A stretch of 64,000 bases of DNA from Solirubrobacterales bacterium 67-14 (GCA_001897355.1 MKST01000011.1:295457-359456); one strand, 5' to 3'; positions 25,661 through 34,036 are shown, numbered from the stretch's first letter. The notes: generated by a model not told the origin, from the letters alone. Program-made: numbers and translations.

Positions 25661-27099
25661 ATGCGACCGTCGCGGCAACCGCAAGCCCCGAGGCGGCGTC
25701 TTCTCCCAGGCGACGGCTCGAAGGGCTTTGCGATCCGGGCAGCTTCCGACCACTGCGCTCGGCCACTCTCTCCCCTGGGCTGGGCAGGCGCGCAACACCC
25801 GGCGATGGAGTCATCGCCGGCGCCGGCCTGGTCGGAGGCCGCCCGGTGTTTTGCTACTCCCAGGACCCGGGCTTCCTCGGCGGCTCCCTGGGTGAGATCC
25901 ACGCCGAGACCATCGTCCGCACCCTGCGCCTGGCCGGCGACGCCAGGGCGCCGGTGGTCGGGTTCGTCGAGTCCGGCGGCGCCCGCCTGCAGGAAGGCCA
26001 CGCCGCCCTGGCCGGCTACGGGCGGATCTTCCGTGAGAGCGTCCGGCTGGCCCGGCGGGTGCCGCAGATCTCGATCGTGGCCGGGGTCTCGGCCGGCGGC
26101 GGCGCCTACTCACCCGCTCTGACCGACTTCGTGCTGATGAGCCGCGACGCCCGCCTGTTCCTGACCGGCCCCCGCGTCGTTGCCGAGGCGGTCGGCGAGG
26201 AAGTCTCGATGGAGGACCTGGGCGGCCCTCGTATCCACGAGCAGAACGGGGTCTGCCAGATGGTCGCCGAGACCGAAGCGGAGGCGATCGAGGACGCCCG
26301 CCGCCTGCTCGGCCTGTTGCCGCAGACGATCGGCCGCGAGCCGGAGATGGTCGACCCGGTACCACCGGAAACCCCCGATCCCGGTGCGACCGTGCCGGCC
26401 GACGGGCGCAAGACCTATGACGTGCGCGACACCGCCCGGGCGATCGTCGACGAGGCGAGCCTGGTCGAGATCCACCCCCGCTGGGGTGACGGCATCTTCA
26501 CCGGCCTGGCCCGCCTCGAGGGACGTTCGGTCGCCGTGGTGGCCAACCAGCCGCGCCGTTTCGGCGGCGTGATCGACGCCCGGGCCTCGGAGAAGGCCGC
26601 CGGCTTCGTCGCCGCCGCCGACCGGTTCGGGCTGCCGCTGGTCGTGCTGGTCGACACGCCCGGCTTCATGCCCGGGCTGAGACAGGAACAGGCCGGGGTG
26701 ATCCGTCACGGCGCCGCGTTGCTGCGGGCCTTCGCCGGCGCGAGCGTGCCGAAGCTGACCGTGGTCATGCGCAAGGCTTACGGCGGTGCCGCGATCACCA
26801 TGAACTCGCGCGACCTCGGGGCCGACGTGGTCTTCGCTTGGCCGGAGGCCGAGATCGGGATCATGTCCGCCGGGCAGGCGGTGAATTTCGTCCATCGGCG
26901 CGAGATCGCCGACGGGACCAGCGACCGGGACGAGCTGGCCGATGCCTATGCGGCCGAGCACCTGACCGCCGAGGCGGCCGCGGCCAGCGGCTTCGTCGAC
27001 GAGGTGATCGACCCGGCCGAGACCAGGGCGTCGCTGGCCTGGGCACTCAGCACGATCGCCGCCGGCGTACGGCAGCCAGCGGGGATCCCGAAATGGTGA
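25657..27099 (+). CDS. Acyl-CoA carboxylase carboxyltransferase (PccB/AccD-like)
   Basis: Protein of 480 aa joining both crotonase-fold halves of a carboxyltransferase. The first half has ESGGARLQEGHAAL and AGVSAGGGAYSPA; the second has VLVDTPGFMPG and KAYGGAAITM. This architecture matches actinobacterial AccD/PccB beta subunits that work with a biotinylated alpha subunit, not encoded here. Inside a FAS-II operon it most likely makes malonyl-CoA. Coupled to fabF (ATGA) and to the SGNH gene. Confidence 0.88.
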   Translation: MNATVAATASPEAASSPRRRLEGLCDPGSFRPLRSATLSPGLGRRATPGDGVIAGAGLVGGRPVFCYSQDPGFLGGSLGEIHAETIVRTLRLAGDARAPVVGFVESGGARLQEGHAALAGYGRIFRESVRLARRVPQISIVAGVSAGGGAYSPALTDFVLMSRDARLFLTGPRVVAEAVGEEVSMEDLGGPRIHEQNGVCQMVAETEAEAIEDARRLLGLLPQTIGREPEMVDPVPPETPDPGATVPADGRKTYDVRDTARAIVDEASLVEIHPRWGDGIFTGLARLEGRSVAVVANQPRRFGGVIDARASEKAAGFVAAADRFGLPLVVLVDTPGFMPGLRQEQAGVIRHGAALLRAFAGASVPKLTVVMRKAYGGAAITMNSRDLGADVVFAWPEAEIGIMSAGQAVNFVHRREIADGTSDRDELADAYAAEHLTAEAAAASGFVDEVIDPAETRASLAWALSTIAAGVRQPAGIPKW

Positions 27100-27713
27100 A
27101 CTCGTACGTCGCCCTGGGCGACAGCTTCACGGCCGGCAACGGGATCGAGCCGGGGCGGCGTTGGCCGGACCTGCTGGCCGCCGAACTCGCCGCGGGACGG
27201 GAGGGTTTCGAGTACGTCAACCTGGCCCGCGACGGGGCCGACAGCCGCGAGGTGCTGACCACGATCCAGCCGGCGATCGAGTGCCGGCCCGACCTCGTCA
27301 CCCTGGCCTGCGGAGCCAACGACGTGCTGCTCAGCACCCGCCCCGACATCCCCGCCTTCGAAGGCCGCTTCGATTACATGCTCAAGAGCCTGCGGGATGG
27401 GATTCCGGGGGTACGGCTGCTGGTCTCGACCTATCCCGACGACTGGCAGATGCCGGGGCTCGGCCCCCGCACCGCCCAGCGGATCGACCGCGGCATCCGG
27501 GCGGTCAACCAGACGGTCATCGAACTCGCCTTCGCCCACGGGGTGCCGTGCATGGACGTCACCTCCCACCCCGGCGCGAAGGAGCCCGGCAACCTCGACG
27601 CGGACGGCCTCCACCCTTCGGCGCTCGGCCACCAGCGGGCCGCGGCCGAGTACGCGCAGGCGATCTACCGCCATTTCGAACTGGACAAAGACCAAAGGAG
27701 GATCACCGCATGA
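27093..27713 (+). CDS. SGNH/GDSL-family hydrolase
   Basis: Protein of 206 aa without a signal peptide. Block I is YVALGDSFTAGNG (Ser nucleophile), block III CGANDVLLS, and block V DADGLHPSALGH (Asp/His). Likely an esterase, thioesterase or acyl-hydrolase. It starts at an ATG overlapping the carboxyltransferase stop by 7 bases and runs to the maoC start, so it is a fixed member of the FAS-II operon. It could release or edit acyl chains. Substrate unknown. Confidence 0.85.
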   Translation: MVNSYVALGDSFTAGNGIEPGRRWPDLLAAELAAGREGFEYVNLARDGADSREVLTTIQPAIECRPDLVTLACGANDVLLSTRPDIPAFEGRFDYMLKSLRDGIPGVRLLVSTYPDDWQMPGLGPRTAQRIDRGIRAVNQTVIELAFAHGVPCMDVTSHPGAKEPGNLDADGLHPSALGHQRAAAEYAQAIYRHFELDKDQRRITA

Positions 27714-28183
27714 ACACCAGCGGAGTGTTCGGCTCCGGCTTCGACCAGCTCGAGGTCGGGGACGGGTTCGAAACCGAATTCAGGACGATCTGCGACGAGG
27801 ATCTGACCGCCTTCTCCGACCTGACCTGGGACCACCATCCCCTCCACACCGACCCGGAGTGGGCGGCCGGCTCTCCCTTCGGCAGCCGGATCGCCCACGG
27901 CATGCTGCTGCTCTCCTACTCGGTCGGCCTCGCCCCGATCGATCCCGAGCGAGTGGTCGCGCTGCGAGGCTTTGACCGCGTGGTGTTCAAGCGTCCGGTC
28001 CACATCGACGACCAGATCAGCCTGCGAGGAAAGATCGCCGAGCTTCGTCCGATCGACGACGAGACCGGCATCGCCCGCTTGACCTGGACGGTGGTCAACC
28101 AGGACGTGCAGACCGTGCTCAAGGCCAACGCCGAGATCATCTGGCGCCGGGCCGCACCGGTGCCCGAACCGGTGTATCTCTGA
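27710..28183 (+). CDS. MaoC-like (R)-hydroxyacyl dehydratase
   Basis: Hotdog dehydratase of 157 aa. The hydratase-2 type motif is DLTWDHHPLHTDPEWA (catalytic Asp/His region) and GMLLLSYSVGL follows. The ATG has a strong AAAGGAGG site. No fabA/fabZ is in the operon, so this is the candidate FAS-II dehydratase, analogous to mycobacterial HadB but as a single gene. It touches the next start (TGATG). Confidence 0.87.
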   Translation: MNTSGVFGSGFDQLEVGDGFETEFRTICDEDLTAFSDLTWDHHPLHTDPEWAAGSPFGSRIAHGMLLLSYSVGLAPIDPERVVALRGFDRVVFKRPVHIDDQISLRGKIAELRPIDDETGIARLTWTVVNQDVQTVLKANAEIIWRRAAPVPEPVYL

Positions 28184-29049
28184 TGACCTCGAACCGATAC
28201 GTGGCCACCGCCAACCACGCTCCCGCGAGCCCGAACGGTTCGGCTCGGCCCGACCCCGGCGAGCCCCAGCTGCTCCAAGGCAAGCGGATCCTGATCACCG
28301 GCGTGGTCAACCGGCGCAGCATCGCCTTCGCCACCGCCGAGCGGGCGCAGCGACTCGGCGCCGAGGTGATCCTGACCAGCTTCGGCCGGATCCGCCGCAT
28401 GACCGAAAGGGCGGCGGCCCGCCTGCCCCGGGAGGTGCCGGTGCTGGAACTCGACGTCAACAGCGAACAGGACCTGGACCGCCTGCCCAGCCTGGTCGGC
28501 GAGCATTGGGACGGGATCGACGGGGTCCTCCACGCGATCGCCCATGCCCCGGGCGACGCGCTCGGCGGCAACTTCCTCGCGGCGCCGCGCCAGAGCGCCG
28601 CCGAGGCCTTCGAGACCAGCGCCTACTCGTTCAAGGCGCTGGCCGACTCGGTCCGGCCGCTGCTCAGCGACCAGGGCGCCAGCCTGGTCGGCCTCGACTT
28701 CGATGCGACCGTGGCCTGGCCCTCCTACGATTGGATGGGCGTGGCCAAGGCCGCGCTCGAATCGGTCTCCCGCTACCTCGCCCGCGATCTCGGGCCGGAG
28801 AAGGTCCGGGTCAACCTGATCTCGGCCGGCCCGATCCGCACCGCCGCGGCCGGCGGCGTGCCCGGCTTCTCCGATCTCGCCGATTCCTGGTCAACGGCGG
28901 CCCCGCTCGATTGGGACATGGACGACCCGGAACCGGTCGCCGACACCGCCGCCTTCCTCTTCTCGGACCTCTCCCGCAGGATCACGGGCGAAATCATCCA
29001 CGTCGACTCCGGCTTCCACGCGATCGGCGCCACCCCGCCCCCGGCCTGA
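28183..29049 (+). CDS. Enoyl-ACP reductase, InhA/FabI type
   Basis: NADH-dependent SDR-type enoyl reductase, 288 aa, with a roughly 30-residue N-terminal extension before ILITGVVNRRSIAF. LTSFGRIRRM and GLDFDATVAWPSYDWMGVAK, the latter containing the Tyr and Lys of the active site, follow the InhA pattern (GMDFD...YNWMTVAK). Closes the FAS-II cycle. It ends the operon, with 54 bases to the VOC gene. Confidence 0.9.
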   Translation: MTSNRYVATANHAPASPNGSARPDPGEPQLLQGKRILITGVVNRRSIAFATAERAQRLGAEVILTSFGRIRRMTERAAARLPREVPVLELDVNSEQDLDRLPSLVGEHWDGIDGVLHAIAHAPGDALGGNFLAAPRQSAAEAFETSAYSFKALADSVRPLLSDQGASLVGLDFDATVAWPSYDWMGVAKAALESVSRYLARDLGPEKVRVNLISAGPIRTAAAGGVPGFSDLADSWSTAAPLDWDMDDPEPVADTAAFLFSDLSRRITGEIIHVDSGFHAIGATPPPA

Positions 29050-29103
29050 ACCGAGACCCCGTGACGGACAGACTTTGCCAGCCGGCGAACGGGCGGTGCA
29101 ACA

Positions 29104-29469
29104 ATGCGAAACATGAACTTCGAACGCACCGATTTCGTATCGATCCCGGTTCAGGACATGGAACGGGCAAAAGCCTTCTACCGCGACGTGCTGGGCATGG
29201 ACAGCCCCGACTGGGATGCCGGCTGGCCCGAGATCGAGACCGGAAACGTGTCCCTGTACCTGGTCGACCCGAGCGTGAGGGGCGTCGACTTCGCACCCCA
29301 CAAGGTCGAGGTCGCGCTACGGGTCCCGGATGTACCGGAGGCCAAGCGGGAGCTCGAAGCAAAAGGGGTCGAGTTCAGCGGCGAGCATGACACCGGGGTC
29401 TGCAAGATGGCCTTCTTCGAGGACAGCGAGGGCAACGCCCTGATGCTGCACCGCCGCTACGCCCCCTGA
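29104..29469 (+). CDS. VOC family protein
   Basis: Glyoxalase/bleomycin-resistance fold protein of 121 aa. It starts VSIPVQDMERAKAFYRDVLG and ends ...DSEGNALMLHRRYA, with HKVEVALRVPD in the middle; two beta-alpha-beta-beta-beta halves. Metal ligands are only partly evident and the substrate cannot be inferred. Its last 13 bases overlap the tail of the convergent membrane protein gene. Confidence 0.75.
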   Translation: MRNMNFERTDFVSIPVQDMERAKAFYRDVLGMDSPDWDAGWPEIETGNVSLYLVDPSVRGVDFAPHKVEVALRVPDVPEAKRELEAKGVEFSGEHDTGVCKMAFFEDSEGNALMLHRRYAP

Positions 29470-30398
29470 CGATGGGTCGGCGTTAGACGCGCCAGGCGGA
29501 CCAGCAGGGCCGTCGTGGCGAGGCCCGAGAGGGCGAGCAGCAACAACAACGCCTTGTCGCCGAGCGGGACGGCGCTCACCCCGTAGAGCAAGACGACCGG
29601 CAGGATCGTCGCCAAACCCAGGATCCCGGCGAGCATGCCCGCCGGGTCGCGGTGCCGTCGGATCGTCCCGATCGCCAGCGCACCGATCATTGCCAGCCCG
29701 TAGGCGACGAGGCATATCCCAAGCCCGTTCAAGTCGACCTTGCCGAGGGCCACATACTGCGGGTACAGGAGCCGGGCCGAGATCGCGCCCACGGCCACCC
29801 AGGCCGTCGTCGCCAGGACCGCTGGGAATGAAGCGCGGCGGCCGGGGCAGATGCTCGCGGCGAGAAACAGCAGTCCGGCCGGGATCACGGCACCGAGAAA
29901 CGGCAGGTCGAAACCGCTGGCAGTCCAGGTGGCCGTGGCCTCGAGCGGTCCGTTCAACAGAAGCCCGTTGCCTTGCGCGACGCCTAGCAGGACGACGAGG
30001 GTCCCGCCGAACGCCAATGGCAGACGCCATCCCGCGAGCAGCCCGAGCAGGGCGAGGGCGGGCGCGGCGATGACGGCGATCCAGCTCCAGCCGGGCCAGG
30101 CCAGTCCATCGATGCCGAGCCAGAAGGCGAGGGTGCCGAGGTCGACGGCCAGGAGGGCCACCGCCACCGGCAGCGCTATCCGCCGAAGCGCTTCCTGCCA
30201 AGGCAGCTCGGCGAGGTCACCGGCTCGGGCGACCAGTCCACCGCGGAGCAACCCCAACGCCTCACGGCCGGTCGACGACTGGCCCTCATCGACCAGATCC
30301 CGCGCCAAGGAGATCAGCACCGCGCCCTCCGCCTGTCTCATCTCGCGCGGATAGGCGCGCAGCGCGAGCCAGAGCCGCGCCCCTCCTTCCCTGCTCAC
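29457..30398 (-). CDS. PadR-associated membrane protein of unknown function
   Basis: Protein of 313 aa. A hydrophilic helical N-terminus of about 75 residues resembles the cytosolic part often found in PadR-linked permease-like proteins (LRAYPREMRQAEG). About seven hydrophobic segments follow. The GTG start overlaps the PadR stop (GTGA), so it is part of a regulator-effector pair. Function unknown. Confidence 0.7.
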   Translation of the reverse strand: MSREGGARLWLALRAYPREMRQAEGAVLISLARDLVDEGQSSTGREALGLLRGGLVARAGDLAELPWQEALRRIALPVAVALLAVDLGTLAFWLGIDGLAWPGWSWIAVIAAPALALLGLLAGWRLPLAFGGTLVVLLGVAQGNGLLLNGPLEATATWTASGFDLPFLGAVIPAGLLFLAASICPGRRASFPAVLATTAWVAVGAISARLLYPQYVALGKVDLNGLGICLVAYGLAMIGALAIGTIRRHRDPAGMLAGILGLATILPVVLLYGVSAVPLGDKALLLLLALSGLATTALLVRLARLTPTHRQGA

Positions 30399-30733
30399 GC
30401 CTCGACCGCCTTCGCCGGACGGGTCGCGCCGGCGCCTTCGACGATCGCCGCGGCGCTACGCATCCGGGTCGCCTCTTCGTGAAGCGCGGTTCGGCCTTCG
30501 CTGGTCAACGAGTAGGAGCGGCGCTTCCGCCCGGCCACTAGTTCGTCACCGATTTCCACGAGCATTCCTTGTTTGACGAGCCGGTCGAGCGCGCCATAGA
30601 GCGTGCCCGCGGTCAGGCGCACGCGCCCGTCCGAAAGCTCCGATGCTCGCTGCGCGATCGCGTAGCCATGGAGCGGGCCGTCGAGCAGCGCGGCCAGCAG
30701 AAAGTAGGTTGGTTCTCGGATCTCAGGCGGCAT
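30395..30733 (-). CDS. PadR family transcriptional regulator
   Basis: Winged-helix regulator of 112 aa with the PadR signature EPTYFLLAALLDGPLHGYAI, TAGTLYGALDRLVKQGMLV and RRSYSLTSEGR. The start at ATG 30733 lies 6 bases after a TATGCT -10-like hexamer and may be leaderless; an ATG at 30751 adds six residues. It likely represses itself and the membrane protein through the palindrome at 30761-30775. Confidence 0.88.
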   Translation of the reverse strand: MPPEIREPTYFLLAALLDGPLHGYAIAQRASELSDGRVRLTAGTLYGALDRLVKQGMLVEIGDELVAGRKRRSYSLTSEGRTALHEEATRMRSAAAIVEGAGATRPAKAVEA

Positions 30734-30760
30734 GCGCAGAGCATAGATCATCCATCGATG

Positions 30761-30775
30761 TATCGTCGTCCGATA
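30761..30775. promoter_or_regulatory. Candidate PadR operator TATCG-TCGTC-CGATA
   Basis: Perfect 5-base inverted repeat with a 5-base spacer, 28 bases upstream of the PadR start and in the divergent gap to the DUF4440-like gene. Symmetry, AT content and place suit a PadR dimer site. Confidence 0.6.
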
Positions 30776-30824
30776 TATGTTGAATGAGCAGCGGACCAGT
30801 CGCGCCGGAGCGCATAATTGGAAT

Positions 30825-31232
30825 GTGGCACGAGATCCCGAACCCGGTGTGACCGAAGAGCTCCGCTCGCTCGAACCGATCTTCCACCGGGTCGAAGCGG
30901 GCTCCGGCCGGGAGGCATTCGAGGCGATCGCTTCGCCCGACTTTCTCGAGGTCGGCGCGAGCGGCCAGGTCTACGACCGGGACTTCGTCCTCGACACGCT
31001 GGCCAGGCGCCACTCCCAGCCACATGACGATCGGTGGCAGATCCACGACTTCGAGGCCCGCGAACTCAGCGACGACCTGTGGCTGGTGACCTACGAGCTC
31101 GACCAGGACGGTCGACGCAGCCGCCGGGCCACGATCTGGCGACGGACAGAGTCCGGCTGGATGGCCGAGTACCACCAGGGAACCCTGCTGCCGCCCACTC
31201 CCGAACCGCCGATACCGGACCGAGGCGTGTAG
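30825..31232 (+). CDS. DUF4440 / NTF2-like small protein
   Basis: Protein of 135 aa with the cystatin-like NTF2 pattern: LRSLEPIFHRVEAGSGREAF, PDFLEVGASGQVYDRDFVL, WLVTYELDQDG and RRATIWRRTESGWMAEYHQGT. I chose the GTG at 30825 because a CATAAT -10 (30813-30818) lies exactly 6 bases upstream, the spacing of a leaderless start; an ATG at 30777 is possible. Function unknown. Confidence 0.75.
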   Translation: MARDPEPGVTEELRSLEPIFHRVEAGSGREAFEAIASPDFLEVGASGQVYDRDFVLDTLARRHSQPHDDRWQIHDFEARELSDDLWLVTYELDQDGRRSRRATIWRRTESGWMAEYHQGTLLPPTPEPPIPDRGV

Positions 31233-31240
31233 CGGAAGCG

Positions 31241-31861
31241 ATGGAAGACCTGCTGATCAATCTCACCTTCGTCGCCGCGATCGGGGCGGGGACCCGGTTC
31301 GTGGTCGGCGGCGGCGGACGGTTCACCTTTCCGGCCGCGACCCTGGCCTTGGCCGGGATCACCCTGGCGATCAGCGTCGCCGGCAACCTCGACCAGGCAT
31401 TGCTGGACAGTCTCGATCGAAACCGCGATCAGCTGCTGTCCGGCGAGGTCTGGCGGATCTTCACGCCGCTTTTCGTCCAGGACGGCGGCTGGGCCGGCAC
31501 CGCTTCCAACATCATCGCCCTGCTCTTCATCGGCACGATCACCGAAACGGTCTTCAGCCGCCGCGTCCTCTTGGCCGCCTACTTCACAGCCGGACTGCTC
31601 AGCGAGATAGCCGCCTACACGATCTTCCAGCATCAGGGCTACGCCGGAAACTCGGTCGCGATCCTCGGGCTCGCGGGCCTCTGCCTGGTCACCTTCGCAA
31701 CCCAGGCCGAAACCGTCACCAAGGCCATCGCGGTGGTCGGCCTGCTCGCGGGCGCCATCCTCCTGGTCACCGGAAACCTCCACGGGGTCGGCTTCACGGT
31801 CGGCGTCGCCGTGGGCGTAGCGCTTGTCGGGTCCCCCAAACCCTTGCGATCGGGCGGGTAG
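31241..31861 (+). CDS. Rhomboid-like membrane protein
   Basis: Protein of 206 aa with about six hydrophobic segments. After ILSGEVWRIFTPLF-type loop sequence (LLSGEVWRIFTPLFVQDG) comes YAGNSVAILGLAG, where rhomboid proteases carry G.SG, and a later GNLHGVGFTVG with a His. Ser and His of the intramembrane dyad therefore seem present, though the second Gly of G.SG is Val. It may be an active protease or a pseudoprotease. ATG at 31241, 9 bases after the previous stop. Confidence 0.7.
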   Translation: MEDLLINLTFVAAIGAGTRFVVGGGGRFTFPAATLALAGITLAISVAGNLDQALLDSLDRNRDQLLSGEVWRIFTPLFVQDGGWAGTASNIIALLFIGTITETVFSRRVLLAAYFTAGLLSEIAAYTIFQHQGYAGNSVAILGLAGLCLVTFATQAETVTKAIAVVGLLAGAILLVTGNLHGVGFTVGVAVGVALVGSPKPLRSGG

Positions 31862-31871
31862 GGTTCGGTCC

Positions 31872-32237
31872 ATGCCTTCCGACTCGGAACTCGTCTGGTC
31901 CAGCGACGGCGGGGACTTCCGCCCGGAACAGAAGCGGGAAAAGAAGAAGCGTGGCGGGAAGCCCGCCGCGGCGCCGGTTCCCGGCCCAGCCCCTGCCGGC
32001 TCCACCATCAAGGTGAAACGGGAGACCTCGGGCCGCAAAGGGAAGACGGGCACCACGATCTCGGAGATCCCCCTCGGGGAAGCCGAGACCAAAGCCCTCG
32101 CCAAACGACTGAAGCAGCATTGCGGCGTCGGCGGCACCGCCCGCGGATCCACTATCGAACTCCAGGGCGACCACCGCGACAAGGTGATCGCCTACCTCGA
32201 AAAAGAAGGCCACCGCGCGGTCCGAGCCGGGGGTTGA
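31872..32237 (+). CDS. SUI1/YciH-family translation factor
   Basis: Protein of 121 aa. A charged N-terminal stretch (RPEQKREKKKRGGK) is followed by a SUI1 domain (TTISEIPLGEAETKALAKRL, CGVGGTARGSTIELQGDHRD). The family contacts the ribosome and tunes start-codon selection or non-canonical initiation. ATG at 31872. It ends 7 bases before the tRNA gene 3' end on the other strand. Confidence 0.85.
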   Translation: MPSDSELVWSSDGGDFRPEQKREKKKRGGKPAAAPVPGPAPAGSTIKVKRETSGRKGKTGTTISEIPLGEAETKALAKRLKQHCGVGGTARGSTIELQGDHRDKVIAYLEKEGHRAVRAGG

Positions 32238-32244
32238 GCTTTAG

Positions 32245-32318
32245 TCGGGGTGACCGGATTCGAACCGATGATCTCCTGCTCCCAGGGCAGGCGCGTTACC
32301 AGGCTTCGCTACACCCCG
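32245..32318 (-). tRNA. tRNA-Pro (anticodon TGG)
   Basis: The minus strand folds into a full 74-base cloverleaf: acceptor CGGGGTG/CACCCCG with A73, D stem GCG/CGC, anticodon stem CCTGC/GCAGG with loop CCTGGGA, T stem ATCGG/CCGGT with loop TTCGAAT. Positions 34-36 are TGG. C1-G72 and A73 suit proline. In this fold position 33 is C rather than the near-universal T. CCA is not encoded. Confidence 0.9.
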
Positions 32319-32333
32319 TAGTGGATTGTGATT

Positions 32334-32972
32334 CTACTTCCACTCGCTCCTAATGCGATCCATCCAAGCCTCTAGGCGCGCTCTGAGTTGCGTGTCTCCC
32401 ATCGAGACGCTCAGGACGCCGTGGGCAGAGCGCCAAGTCCGGCCGGTCAGTTGGTTGCTGTTCGACTTTCTCTGGAGGTTTATGTCTTCTGGAAGGACCC
32501 CGACGATCCCGCTCCAGAACTCCTGAAGTTCGTGCAGATCCTGATCAGCGTGATACTGGACGGAATAGCGGATCTTGTTCTTGCCCAGTCTCCTGATCCA
32601 TCGGCTACCCAGGGCAATCACCGTCGGATCCGAGTTGGCGATACAAACAGTGTTTCGACAACGTTTGGACCCCTCACCGAGATACATGCAGACAAAGTCG
32701 CGAAAGGTCTCGTCCTTGGCCAAATCGTCGAATTCATCCACACCTTGCTGATAAGCCCGCTCCCGTTTGAGACGGGCACGTTCGCTGTTGGCAAGTGACG
32801 CTTTGCGGCGCTTCTCAGATTGCTTTGCGGTCTCGGGAATCTTGATCCGCCCTACCCAGTAGAAAGCCGTTGTTCTCGAGACCGACAATCGTTCGGCTAT
32901 TTCGTCGATTGTCAGCTTCTTTTCGACTCTCAGCTGGATCGCTTTCTTTCTGATGTATTCGGGATGGGCCAT
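32334..32972 (-). CDS. HTH protein with LAGLIDADG-endonuclease-like domain
   Basis: Protein of 212 aa from the ATG at 32972. The N-terminus has a helix-turn-helix (KKLTIDEIAERLSVSRTTAFYWV), then a basic linker. A C-terminal domain has YLGEGSKRCRN, NSDPTVIALGSRWIRR and GVLSVSMGDTQLRARL, reminiscent of homing-endonuclease-like folds. Base composition is visibly lower in GC than all neighbours, and the gene sits 15 bases from the tRNA-Pro 5' end on the same strand, both signs of transfer. Exact family and function are not certain. Confidence 0.7.
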   Translation of the reverse strand: MAHPEYIRKKAIQLRVEKKLTIDEIAERLSVSRTTAFYWVGRIKIPETAKQSEKRRKASLANSERARLKRERAYQQGVDEFDDLAKDETFRDFVCMYLGEGSKRCRNTVCIANSDPTVIALGSRWIRRLGKNKIRYSVQYHADQDLHELQEFWSGIVGVLPEDINLQRKSNSNQLTGRTWRSAHGVLSVSMGDTQLRARLEAWMDRIRSEWK

Positions 32973-33031
32973 AAGTCCATGGTCATCCTCGAGGCGGTCG
33001 AGAAAGGGGCGAAAAGGGCTTACACAAGGGG

Positions 33032-33053
33032 TTTGCAACAAAGTCGTTGCAAA
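33032..33053. promoter_or_regulatory. Inverted repeat TTTGCAAC-N6-GTTGCAAA upstream of the HTH gene
   Basis: Perfect 8-base arms with a 6-base spacer about 60 bases upstream of the HTH gene start; a further GTTGCA half-site is at 33068-33073. This is the likely operator of the HTH protein itself or a boundary of the acquired segment. Confidence 0.55.
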
Positions 33054-33074
33054 GAATCTGCACTTTTGTTGCAG

Positions 33075-34031
33075 TTAGAGACCCTGGGACTGACGCCAGG
33101 CTTGGAAGGCCTCGCGGGTCGTGTATTCCGGGGTGTAGCCGAACTCCTCCTTGAGGCGGCTGTTGTCGAGCACCGGACGGTAGGCGAGGAAGTCGGTCTG
33201 GGCCGGGCCATGCGGGGTGAGGTCGAGGAAGTGGCCGATCCAGAGGCCGGCCTTGAGCGCGCCGACCGGCACCGGGAGGGTCTTCTTGCCGAGCTCGGCG
33301 GCGATCTCGTCGACCGTCATCGCGCCGTCCCCCGCCACGTTGTAGATCCCCGTCTTCTCCCCCAGCACCCCCTGCAGGATCACCCCGACCACGTCCTGGT
33401 CCCAGATGAAGACGAAGGGCGATTCGGAACCGCGGATCTTCAGCAGGCGCTTCGACCTGAACAGGTCGGTGATTTGGTTGTCGACCGACTCCCCCAGGAT
33501 CGTGCCGATCCGCAGCACCACCTGTTCAAGCTCGGGGTGCGACTCGCGGAGCGCCGCCAGTTCCTCCTCGACCAGCCGCTTGTGCAGGCTGTACGGGAAG
33601 GTCTCCGTGCCGCGGACCGGATCGTCCTCGGTCAGCCAGGCCGGGTTGTCCGCGTGGTAGCCGTAGGCTGCCCCGCTGGAAGAGACAATCACCCGTTTCA
33701 CCCCATGCGCGAGGCAGGCGTCGAAGACGTTCTTCGAACCGGTCACGTCAACCGCGAACTCCTGCTCGACCGTGGTGTTCGCCCCCGGATTGACGATCGA
33801 GGCGAGGTGAACCACGGTGTCGATCCCGTGTTCGCCGATCGGCCCGGAGATCGCCGAGGCGTCGGTGACGTCGGCGACGACGTAGTCGACCCCGTCCGCC
33901 CGACGTTCTTCGGGCTGATGGTGCAGGTCCGCCGAGACGACCAACTCGACCTGGTCCTCGGCCTCGGCCAGGCCGCGCACGACCGAATGCCCGAGAAATC
34001 CGTTGCCGCCGGTGACCAGAACCCGCTTCAT
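33075..34031 (-). CDS. NAD-dependent epimerase/dehydratase (extended SDR)
   Basis: Protein of 318 aa. Rossmann motif VLVTGGNGFLG at the N-terminus, VVHLAS, catalytic Ser region VSSSGAAYG and Tyr/Lys in YSLHK. Acts on a nucleotide-sugar or other NAD-dependent substrate; no sugar-pathway neighbours help define it. ATG at 34031. Confidence 0.85.
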   Translation of the reverse strand: MKRVLVTGGNGFLGHSVVRGLAEAEDQVELVVSADLHHQPEERRADGVDYVVADVTDASAISGPIGEHGIDTVVHLASIVNPGANTTVEQEFAVDVTGSKNVFDACLAHGVKRVIVSSSGAAYGYHADNPAWLTEDDPVRGTETFPYSLHKRLVEEELAALRESHPELEQVVLRIGTILGESVDNQITDLFRSKRLLKIRGSESPFVFIWDQDVVGVILQGVLGEKTGIYNVAGDGAMTVDEIAAELGKKTLPVPVGALKAGLWIGHFLDLTPHGPAQTDFLAYRPVLDNSRLKEEFGYTPEYTTREAFQAWRQSQGL

Positions 34032-34036
34032 CGATC

